DNA of 7,225 nt from assembly GCA_030613225.1 (NCBI GenBank), contig JAUWMJ010000154.1, forward strand, positions 1 through 7,225. Reading direction: 5' to 3'. Within the stretch, counting starts at the first letter, position 1; every line of letters starts with the position of its first letter. The position numbers and the translations under genes were made by a program. Positions 1-4,415 of this stretch are shown here, piece after piece. The notes under the pieces were generated by a model. It was not told where the DNA came from, did not search any database, and saw only the letters and a program-made list of their open reading frames with translations. This stretch comes from Desulfobacterales bacterium. Its GTDB lineage: Bacteria; Desulfobacterota; Desulfobacteria; Desulfobacterales; JAUWMJ01.

Positions 1-510
1 TGCAACAAGTATTTCCATATTATCAAGATAGCGTGTAATATTATGGCCGTTAATGCTGCACCAGGACCACATAATTACGTTAACATGGTAATTAGCAGGA
101 TTATCCAACAGGTTTCTGGTAGCAGTCACCCAGGGAGTAACTCCATTTCCATCTATCCAGTCTCCCTGACTTAAATCTGCACAGCCCGGGATGCCATTAT
201 CATCCAGATCCAAAGCACCTGGTCTGGCTCCAGTGTCATCCCAAGCATAGGTTGCCCCAAATGACGGAAAACTTCTAAGGGCATTCATGCCGGTAATTAA
301 CTGACTTCCATGGGAAGTATGCTGGTAGGCAATATGAAGATTGTTTTTAGCCTGTTCTATCCACTGAGCAGGTATAAGGGAAAGATCAGTGCAATTATGG
401 TCAATGATCGGTCCTGCTGCTAAGGCAACAGGAATAATCTGAACAAATATAAATAAAATGCTGCTTATAATGAAAAATTCTTTTATTTTTTTTCTTAAAT
501 AGTCTTTCAT
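1..510 (-). CDS. Exported HTSHGSQ-motif protein, copy A (partial, C-terminus off the window)
   Basis: The reading frame is open from ATG at 510 to the left edge, giving 170 codons without a stop. The start is set by an AGGAGG site about 8 bases upstream on the minus strand. Residues 1-32 form a signal peptide: a Lys/Arg-rich start, a hydrophobic core, then VALAA before GPII. The mature part carries HTSHGSQ (64-70), an acidic DLDDNG loop (101-106) resembling a calcium-binding loop, and a WSWCSINGHN motif (148-157). I know these motifs from uncharacterised secreted proteins of environmental bacteria. A distant link to SGNH hydrolases is only a guess, and no function can be assigned. It matches copy B (3462-3971) base for base without gaps, with about 30 differences in 510 positions. 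It is transcribed divergently from the AbrB/PIN operon. Confidence 0.85.
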   Translation of the reverse strand, partial: MKDYLRKKIKEFFIISSILFIFVQIIPVALAAGPIIDHNCTDLSLIPAQWIEQAKNNLHIAYQHTSHGSQLITGMNALRSFPSFGATYAWDDTGARPGALDLDDNGIPGCADLSQGDWIDGNGVTPWVTATRNLLDNPANYHVNVIMWSWCSINGHNITRYLDNMEILVA

Positions 511-581
511 AGCCGAACCTCCTCGCTTCCAACCTCACATCATCAAAGTTTTTTTACCCCTTATCTGTCTATCTTCCAGTC

Positions 582-610
582 CTTATATTAAGTATCTGTA
601 TCCTTTTCAA
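582..610 (-). promoter_or_regulatory. Predicted sigma70 promoter of copy A
   Basis: On the minus strand, TTGAAA (610-605) and TATAAG (587-582) are separated by 17 bases. Each differs from consensus at one position. Transcription would begin near 575, leaving a leader of about 65 bases before the ATG at 510. The promoter is back-to-back with that of the AbrB/PIN operon, so regulation at one could influence the other. This is a consensus match only. Confidence 0.6.
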
Positions 611-631
611 TTTAAAAATTACACAAAATCC

Positions 632-660
632 TTGACATCATAGTTATACCTCATTAATAT
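632..660 (+). promoter_or_regulatory. Predicted sigma70 promoter of the AbrB/PIN operon
   Basis: A perfect -35 TTGACA (632-637) is followed by a 17-base spacer and a -10 TAATAT (655-660). Transcription would start near 667. This leaves only about 9 bases before the ATG at 676, but about 27 bases and a purine-rich AGGAAA before the ATG at 694. That favours 694 as the antitoxin start. Confidence 0.7.
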
Positions 661-672
661 ACTGGTATAACT
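642..672. promoter_or_regulatory. Palindromic operator over the AbrB/PIN promoter
   Basis: A perfect inverted repeat has arms AGTTATACC (642-650) and GGTATAACT (664-672) with a 13-base spacer. The arms are 22 bases apart centre to centre, about two helical turns, so they lie on one face of the DNA. One arm is in the -35/-10 spacer and the other covers the predicted transcription start. That is the expected layout for autorepression by the AbrB-type antitoxin or its complex with the PIN toxin. The binding protein is inferred. Confidence 0.65.
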
Positions 673-693
673 TGTATGAATAGGAAAAAATAT

Positions 694-984
694 ATGCGTG
701 AAATTACAAAAGAACCAATTACGATGAAGGTCTTCCCAAAAGGTCAGGTTGTCATTCCCATTGCCTTAAGGAAAAAATATAACATTAATATTGGAGATCA
801 GATTGATGTAATTCCGGAATCAAATGGAATCCTTTTAAAACTTACCACCAAAAGAATGGCTGACAAATCTCTAACTGATCGACTTTTTGGTGTTTTTAAC
901 AGGTATGCAACTGGAAAACCAGATCTTACCAAAGCAGATATTAAAAAAGCAGTCGAAAAGGGCTTCGCTGAAGGCGGTATATAA
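694..984 (+). CDS. AbrB/SpoVT-family antitoxin paired with a PIN toxin
   Basis: This small DNA-binding antitoxin should neutralise the PIN ribonuclease encoded directly downstream and repress its own operon. Residues 11-53 from the 694 start form the swapped-hairpin AbrB fold: MKVFPKGQVVIPIALRKKYN, then a GDQIDV turn and a LLKL strand. The C-terminal part (about 54-96, with GVFNRY and IKKAVEKGF segments) resembles the toxin-binding tail of AbrB/VapB-type antitoxins. An ATG at 676 would add six residues, but the predicted transcription start is too close to it. The ATG at 694 sits behind AGGAAA and gives 96 residues. The TAA stop overlaps the next ATG by one base, so translation of the pair is probably coupled. 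Confidence 0.85.
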   Translation: MREITKEPITMKVFPKGQVVIPIALRKKYNINIGDQIDVIPESNGILLKLTTKRMADKSLTDRLFGVFNRYATGKPDLTKADIKKAVEKGFAEGGI

Positions 985-1385
985 TGATCGCATTATTGGA
1001 CACAAACGTTATCGTCCGCTTTTTGGTATCAGATAAATCTCCCAAATATAAAAATCTCTATTCGTTTTTTGAATCCCTGGAATATGGAAAAATGAAGGTT
1101 GAATTGAAGCTGATTGTTCTGTTTCAGGTTCTTTTTGTCTTAAAAAGCTTCTACAAAGTGCCAAAAGATCAAATTGCAAAGGGTATAACCGATCTTCTCA
1201 AATACAAAGGAATTGTCATTAAAAATAAAACGATGATTCGCCGTATGATGGAAATGTGGTGCAATAAAAAATTAGATATTGTTGACTGTTATCTGATTGC
1301 CATATTGGAAAAAGATTCACAGAATCTACTTTATAGTTACGATCGCGATTTCGACAAGTTCAGTATTAAGCGCAAGGAGCCTTGA
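984..1385 (+). CDS. PIN-domain (VapC-type) toxin with an altered active-site position
   Basis: PIN proteins are metal-dependent ribonucleases and act as the toxin of type II TA pairs. The protein has 133 residues, normal for the family. It begins with LLDTNVIVRFL, where D6 is the first metal ligand. D101, in LDIVDCYLIA, and D120, in YSYDRDF, match the later conserved acids. The second usual ligand, a Glu before the VL..Y segment, appears here as Gln48 (LFQVLFVL). This could weaken metal binding, or another residue such as E40 could compensate. The gene overlaps the antitoxin by one base (TAATG). The family call is secure; catalytic activity is not. Confidence 0.85.
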   Translation: MIALLDTNVIVRFLVSDKSPKYKNLYSFFESLEYGKMKVELKLIVLFQVLFVLKSFYKVPKDQIAKGITDLLKYKGIVIKNKTMIRRMMEMWCNKKLDIVDCYLIAILEKDSQNLLYSYDRDFDKFSIKRKEP

Positions 1386-1391
1386 TTTTTT
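1373..1391 (+). terminator. Possible weak terminator of the AbrB/PIN operon
   Basis: The last codons of the PIN gene form a short CAAGG/CCTTG inverted repeat (1373-1384) followed directly by ATTTTTTAT. The stem is short and its loop very tight, so this would be a weak intrinsic terminator at best. Confidence 0.25.
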
Positions 1392-1467
1392 ATATCCAAT
1401 TTTCTACTGCTTTTAGATGAATTTGATGTTTTCTCAGATAGCTCGGAATATTAATCTCTCCGCTTCC

Positions 1468-1514
1468 CCCGATGAATCGGGATTCCTGTCTGCGTGCGTT
1501 GACGCACAGGCAGG
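1468..1514. repeat. REP-like palindromes in the gene-free region after the PIN toxin
   Basis: The gap from 1386 to 1857 holds no credible gene. Two adjacent hairpins lie in it. The first is CCCGA-TGAA-TCGGG (1468-1481, also readable as CCCGAT/ATCGGG). The second is a 30-base imperfect palindrome (1485-1514): an outer stem pairing CCTGTCT with AGGCAGG through one G:T pair, a two-base bulge, and an inner GTGCGT/ACGCAC stem. They are GC-rich in an AT-rich setting. Related CCCTGCCTG words recur at 2671-2720. This looks like a REP-type intergenic element. Confidence 0.5.
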
Positions 1515-1538
1515 TCCGCTTCCGCTCCAACAAGCCTT

Positions 1539-1802
1539 CTGTTAATTCCTTCAATATAAAAAAGTTATTCCTCGATTTTTTATACTCTTTTTCCTGTTTT
1601 GCCAATGGATTTCTTCCAGCCGTCGCAACTTGGCAGATGCTCCCGTCTTTGCTATAGTTTCGGACTTCGTTGTTATAACTTCGCCCCGACACGTCGTAGC
1701 GGTGAAATGGCGAGGCAAGCAGGAAAACCATTAAAATAATCGAGTCTACACTGCTTTCATTAAAAATAGGCAAATATTATGCCTGACCGGTTATATCAGA
1801 TC
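1539..1802. repeat. Dispersed repeat R1, left half
   Basis: Positions 1539-1608 match 4041-4108 at over 90% identity, with two single-base indels. Positions 1734-1802 match 4119-4186 about as well. Between them R1 has an extra block of about 120 bases (1609-1733), richer in GC, that is absent from R2. The repeat carries no convincing gene; an open minus-strand frame here is not preserved in the other copy. After 1802 the repeat is interrupted by the brnT-brnA module and resumes at 2391. Confidence 0.75.
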
Positions 1803-1823
1803 CGCTTTCTTTCCATAATTTTC

Positions 1824-1852
1824 TTGACATGTACACAGTTTGTACATATAAT
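1824..1852 (+). promoter_or_regulatory. Consensus sigma70 promoter of brnT-brnA
   Basis: TTGACA (1824-1829), a 17-base spacer and TATAAT (1847-1852) form a fully consensus promoter. Transcription should start at about 1858-1860, which is the brnT ATG itself, so the message may have almost no leader. Such a strong promoter fits a tightly autorepressed TA operon. Confidence 0.8.
1829..1847. promoter_or_regulatory. Palindromic operator in the brnTA promoter
   Basis: A perfect inverted repeat ATGTACA-CAGTT-TGTACAT (7-base arms, 5-base spacer) fills the space between the -35 and -10 boxes and touches both. brnTA operons are known to be autoregulated by the BrnA ribbon-helix-helix protein. This is the natural candidate site, though assigning BrnA to it is inference. 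Confidence 0.7.
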
Positions 1853-1857
1853 TCTTT

Positions 1858-2121
1858 ATGAGTTTCGAATGGGACCAGAATAAGGCAACCCGTAATTTAA
1901 AAAAACACAGTATTGACTTTGCCGATGCAGTAACGGTATTTGATGATTTTAACGCTGCCACAGTAAATGATCCCGGCCATGATGAAGAAAGATTTGTAAC
2001 TATCGGCATGGACGCATATGGACGTATTCTTGTCGTGGTTTATACATGGAGAGGAAATGTAATTCGCTTAATTTCTGCACGCAAGGCTACTAAGCATGAA
2101 CGTAAACAATATGAGGGGTGA
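1858..2121 (+). CDS. brnT: BrnT-family toxin
   Basis: BrnT is the RelE-fold ribonuclease toxin of the BrnT/BrnA type II system and inhibits translation by cutting RNA. The 87-residue protein has the family layout: an N-terminal FEWDQNKATRNLKKH helix, the IDFADAVTVFDD segment, DEERFVTIGMDAYGRILVVVYT forming the central strands, and the C-terminal RLISARKATKHERKQYE signature. The ATG at 1858 is the only start that keeps the conserved FEWD beginning. No Shine-Dalgarno sequence is visible, and the promoter -10 box ends six bases upstream, so leaderless translation is likely. The gene precedes brnA with a 3-base gap, the usual toxin-first order. Confidence 0.93.
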   Translation: MSFEWDQNKATRNLKKHSIDFADAVTVFDDFNAATVNDPGHDEERFVTIGMDAYGRILVVVYTWRGNVIRLISARKATKHERKQYEG

Positions 2122-2124
2122 ACC

Positions 2125-2382
2125 ATGAGAGATGAATATGATTTCAGTAAAGGTAAACGTGGTGCGATAATTTCGCCTGATCCTAATAAGCTGCGGATTA
2201 CCATTCGTCTTGATGCGGACATTATCAATTACTTTAAAGAACAAGTGCACAAGGCAGGTGGCGGCAACTATCAGACAATGATTAATGACGCACTCAGGGA
2301 ATACCTGGGCAAGAGACAGCTGCCGCTTAATGAAAACACCTTACGCCGAGTTATCCGAGAAGAATTGCAGGCAGTCCATTGA
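2125..2382 (+). CDS. brnA: BrnA-family antitoxin
   Basis: BrnA binds and neutralises BrnT and represses the operon through a ribbon-helix-helix DNA-binding domain. The 85-residue protein opens with the toxin-contacting DEYDFSKGKRGAI segment. It continues with the strand RITIRLDADI and the helices ending in GGGNYQTMINDALREYL (about 47-63), all hallmarks of the family. The last 20 residues, rich in Arg and Glu, are a tail I cannot match to the family core. GAGGGG (2113-2118), inside the end of brnT, is its ribosome binding site, so the antitoxin is translated from a normal site while the toxin seems not to be. That arrangement would favour excess antitoxin. Confidence 0.93.
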   Translation: MRDEYDFSKGKRGAIISPDPNKLRITIRLDADIINYFKEQVHKAGGGNYQTMINDALREYLGKRQLPLNENTLRRVIREELQAVH

Positions 2383-2390
2383 CAAGTAGA

Positions 2391-2585
2391 TAAAAAACAT
2401 TTCTGTTCCATATTCTTTTGCTATAAAAAAGAATTTTTTTTTTACTCGAACCAGCCTCCTTGCTTCCCAACTTACTCGCTTCCCCGCCTATTTTTATCTT
2501 TTCGTATACATCACATGTTTCTTTTTTTTAACACTGGTCGTAGATCCTTTTATTAAAAACCTTACAAAATTGAAAGAAAAAGTTT
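2391..2585. repeat. Dispersed repeat R1, right half
   Basis: This stretch aligns with 4201-4396 through most of its length, at roughly three quarters identity by eye. Shared blocks include TAAAAAACATT, AGCCTCCTTGCTTCC and TACATCACATGTTTCTTTTTTT. It begins nine bases after the brnA stop, directly continuing the repeat broken at 1802. The region from 2383 to 2994 contains no gene I can support. Confidence 0.7.
2412..2443 (+). terminator. Hairpin plus T-tract, probable brnTA terminator
   Basis: ATTCTTTT (2412-2419) and AAAAGAAT (2427-2434) form an 8-bp stem with a 7-base loop, followed by ten T residues. It lies 30 bases after the brnA stop. The stem is AT-rich and so thermodynamically weak. 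The matching stem in R2 (4222-4245) is ATTCTTCT/AGAAGAAT, where one T:A pair has become C:G on both sides, which supports the pairing as real. Confidence 0.5.
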
Positions 2586-2645
2586 TAGGATCAATCAAAT
2601 CTTAGGGCATTTTTACCCAAAATTGTTTACCCAGATTGTCGAAGC

Positions 2646-2722
2646 GAAGCGTAGATTCCGTATATCGGAGCCCTGCCTGTCGTAGTGAAACGAAGATCCC
2701 GCACATCGGGGCCCTGCCTGCC
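2646..2722. repeat. Two direct copies of a GC-rich ~31-bp unit
   Basis: A unit reading roughly GATTCCGTATATCGGAGC then CCTGCCTG (from about 2648) is repeated as GATCCCGCACATCGGGGC then CCTGCCTG (from about 2691). The repeat distance is about 42 bases. Each unit holds a small palindrome, CCG(N)CGG in the first and CCCG(N)CGGG in the second. They resemble the REP-like hairpins at 1468-1514. Confidence 0.5.
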
Positions 2723-2725
2723 CTG

Positions 2726-2812
2726 TGAAACCAGTTTTTTTGTTTAACCGGGGTGAAACCAGTGTTTTCTTTTGTTTAACCGGGGGTGAAACCTACTTTT
2801 ATTACACCGGGA
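2726..2812. repeat. Three tandem units of TGAAACC...ACCGGGG
   Basis: Unit one (2726-2753) and unit two (2754-2786) share TGAAACCAGT, a T-rich middle and GTTTAACCGGGG. Unit three (2787-2812) is degenerate, with TGAAACCTACT and ACACCGGGA. The units are 26-33 bases long. The junction GTTTAACCGGGGTGAAACC is itself an imperfect palindrome. Unequal lengths and similar middles argue against a CRISPR. Function is unknown. Confidence 0.55.
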
Positions 2813-2994
2813 TCGAAGGACCATTTAACCTGGGCTTTGAGTAGAAATGGGTAAAGGAGGTTACGGGGCAGGGCAGTTAGGTGGCTTCGTTTGCAAAGTA
2901 AGAAAAAGAAAATCAATGGAGTAGAAAATCGAACTAAAGCAATGAATTATTTCAAAACTGTAAATCGAAAGGGCGTCAATCCCGGTACCTTATC

Positions 2995-3270
2995 TTGCCA
3001 CCAAATCACAAATCAAGATGTGACCCCAGCCCCGATGCCAATATTAGACATATTATCAAAACCAAACTATTGAATCTTGAGGAGGAACCATACGAAAAAG
3101 GAATTCTCCTTCAAGGATTTAGCCGTGGGCTTCGTTATATAAAAATCTTTCATACTGGTGTCCAATATCGGGCAGTATATGATATAGCAAAAGATAAAAA
3201 AGAAGTTTTAGTTATTTTTATAGGTTCACGCGAATACTTTTATAAAGAACTCAGAAGATTTTTAGCTTAA
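2995..3270 (+). CDS. Orphan RelE/ParE-type toxin, probably 5'-truncated
   Basis: Residues from about 17 onward read like a RelE/ParE-superfamily ribonuclease toxin. There is a helix IIKTKLLNLEEEP, then GFSRGLRYIKIFHTGVQYRAVYDI as the central strands, and a C-terminal VIFIGSREYFYKELRRFL matching the family's IGHRE-FY-L-R ending, with Ser in place of the usual His. The first strand and helix of the fold are not recognisable. The only start in frame is TTG at 2995 with no ribosome binding site, although the frame is open back to 2938. No antitoxin gene is visible on either side. It may be a decayed remnant or use an unusual start. It converges on copy B. Confidence 0.55.
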   Translation: MPPNHKSRCDPSPDANIRHIIKTKLLNLEEEPYEKGILLQGFSRGLRYIKIFHTGVQYRAVYDIAKDKKEVLVIFIGSREYFYKELRRFLA

Positions 3271-3350
3271 GATTATCGTTGTAGATTTCAAAGGAAAAAT
3301 TTGACTCCAAGCAACCACTAAAAAGTATAAATGCCAAGTTATTTACTTAC

Positions 3351-3971
3351 TTATGGACGTCCCGCACTCCTCTCGCCTTGACCTTGTGCATGACCAGTCA
3401 TAAATATGAACTTAACAGGATAGGATGCGGCACGCGGTTTAGAACCGCCTTCACTATATTCTGCAATAAGTATCTCCATATTATCAAGATAGCGTGTAAT
3501 ATTATGACCATTAATGCTGCACCAGGACCATATAATTACGTTAACATGGTAATTAGCAGGATTATCCAACAGGTTTCTGGTAGCAGTCACCCAGGGAGTA
3601 ACTCCATTTCCGTCTATCGAGTCTCCCTGGCTTAAATCTGAACATCCCGGGATGCCATTATCATCCAGATCCAAAGCGCCTGCTCCGGCTCCAGTGTCAT
3701 CCCAATCATAAGTTGCCCCAAATGAAGGAAAACTTCTAAGGGCATTCATGCCGGTAATTAACTGACTTCCATGGGAAGTATGCTGGTAGGCAATATGAAG
3801 ATCGTTTTTAGCCTGTGCTATCCACTGAGCAGGTATAAGGGAAAGATCAGTGCAATTATGGTCAATGATCGGTCCTGCTGCTAAGGCAACAGGAACCATC
3901 TGAATAAAAATAAATAAAATGCTGGATATAATGAAAAGATCTTTTATTTTCTGCCTTAAACAGTCTTTCAT
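3351..3971 (-). CDS. Exported HTSHGSQ-motif protein, copy B (apparently shortened)
   Basis: This paralogue of copy A has 206 residues. The start at 3971 is chosen because it is the position conserved with copy A and follows AGGGGG; an in-frame TTG at 4007 has no such support. It has a signal peptide (1-32, VALAA before GPII), HTSHGSQ (64-70), an acidic DLDDNG loop, WSWCSINGHN (148-157) and a later FIFMTGHAQGQGE (188-200). From memory of related secreted proteins, this last motif is followed by many more residues. Here it runs into RSAGRP and a stop, so the C-terminus looks lost or replaced. The role is unknown; an extracytoplasmic hydrolase is only a guess. Confidence 0.75.
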   Translation of the reverse strand: MKDCLRQKIKDLFIISSILFIFIQMVPVALAAGPIIDHNCTDLSLIPAQWIAQAKNDLHIAYQHTSHGSQLITGMNALRSFPSFGATYDWDDTGAGAGALDLDDNGIPGCSDLSQGDSIDGNGVTPWVTATRNLLDNPANYHVNVIIWSWCSINGHNITRYLDNMEILIAEYSEGGSKPRAASYPVKFIFMTGHAQGQGERSAGRP

Positions 3972-3997
3972 AGCCGAACCCCCTAATCTTTCATGGC

Positions 3998-4016
3998 AAA
4001 GGGCCAATCGCCCTTT
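3998..4016 (-). promoter_or_regulatory. GC-rich hairpin in the copy B leader
   Basis: AAAGGGC (3998-4004) and GCCCTTT (4010-4016) make a perfect 7-bp stem with a 5-base loop, about 27 bases before the copy B start. It lies between the predicted promoter and the ribosome binding site. No T-tract follows on the minus strand, so a leader structure affecting RNA stability or translation is more likely than a terminator. Copy A has no counterpart. Confidence 0.4.
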
Positions 4017-4027
4017 CCAGTTTACCG

Positions 4028-4056
4028 ATATTATAACTATCTGTTAATTCCTTCAA
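4028..4056 (-). promoter_or_regulatory. Predicted sigma70 promoter of copy B at the edge of repeat R2
   Basis: On the minus strand, TTGAAG (4056-4051), a 17-base spacer and TAATAT (4033-4028) fit a sigma70 promoter. An overlapping TATAAT lies at 4035-4030 but with a short 15-base spacer. The -35 box is inside repeat R2 while the -10 box lies outside it, so the repeat boundary may have created or replaced this promoter. The leader would be about 50 bases. Confidence 0.5.
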
Positions 4057-4396
4057 TATAAAAAAGTTATTCCTCGATTTTTTATGCTCTTTTCCTGTTT
4101 GCCAATGGTTTTCTTTCGAAATAATCCAGTCTACCCTGCTTTCATTTAAAATAGGCAAATATCATGCCTGCCGGTTATATTAGATCTTCTGAAAAGCATG
4201 TAAAAAACATTCCCCTTCCACATTCTTCTGCCTATAAAGAAGAATTTTCTTTTCACTCCAACAAGCCTCCTTGCTTCCTTACTTCCTCGCTTCATAGCCT
4301 ACTTGCATCTTTTATTATACATCACATGTTTCTTTTTTTGTACGCTGGTTATAGATTTTTTTATTAAAACACCTGATAGAATTGCAGGGAAAAGTC
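4041..4396. repeat. Dispersed repeat R2 (version without brnTA)
   Basis: This copy matches both halves of R1. Positions 4041-4186 correspond to 1539-1802 minus its extra ~120-base block, and 4201-4396 correspond to 2391-2585. Between the two halves R2 has only 14 bases (4187-4200), where R1 carries 588 bases with brnT-brnA. It contains the covarying hairpin at 4222-4245. No credible gene lies between 4008 and 4489. The IS1595-type element is inserted just beyond its right end. Confidence 0.75.
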
Positions 4397-4407
4397 ATCA
4401 AGCCTCA

Positions 4408-4415
4408 AAACATAA
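4408..4415. repeat. Target site duplication, left copy
   Basis: AAACATAA lies immediately before the left terminal repeat of the IS and is repeated exactly at 5393-5400 immediately after the right one. Eight bases is the usual duplication size for the IS1595 family. Confidence 0.85.

Noticed and set aside
1390..1773. A 127-codon open frame on the minus strand
   Set aside because: It crosses the REP-like palindrome, the repeat R1 and the block missing from R2. The matching frame in R2 is broken, and no protein family is recognisable.
2726..2812. Possible CRISPR array
   Set aside because: There are only three units, of unequal length and with similar T-rich middles rather than unique spacers, and no cas genes nearby.
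2891..3073. A 60-codon plus-strand frame upstream of the RelE/ParE-type gene, considered as its antitoxin
   Set aside because: It starts with TTG without a ribosome binding site, overlaps the toxin in another frame, shows no antitoxin-like fold or motif, and its end is antitoxin-unlike.
4164..4367. A 67-codon plus-strand frame in R2
   Set aside because: It is repeat sequence rich in Ser, His and Phe codons, is not open in R1 and has no ribosome binding site.
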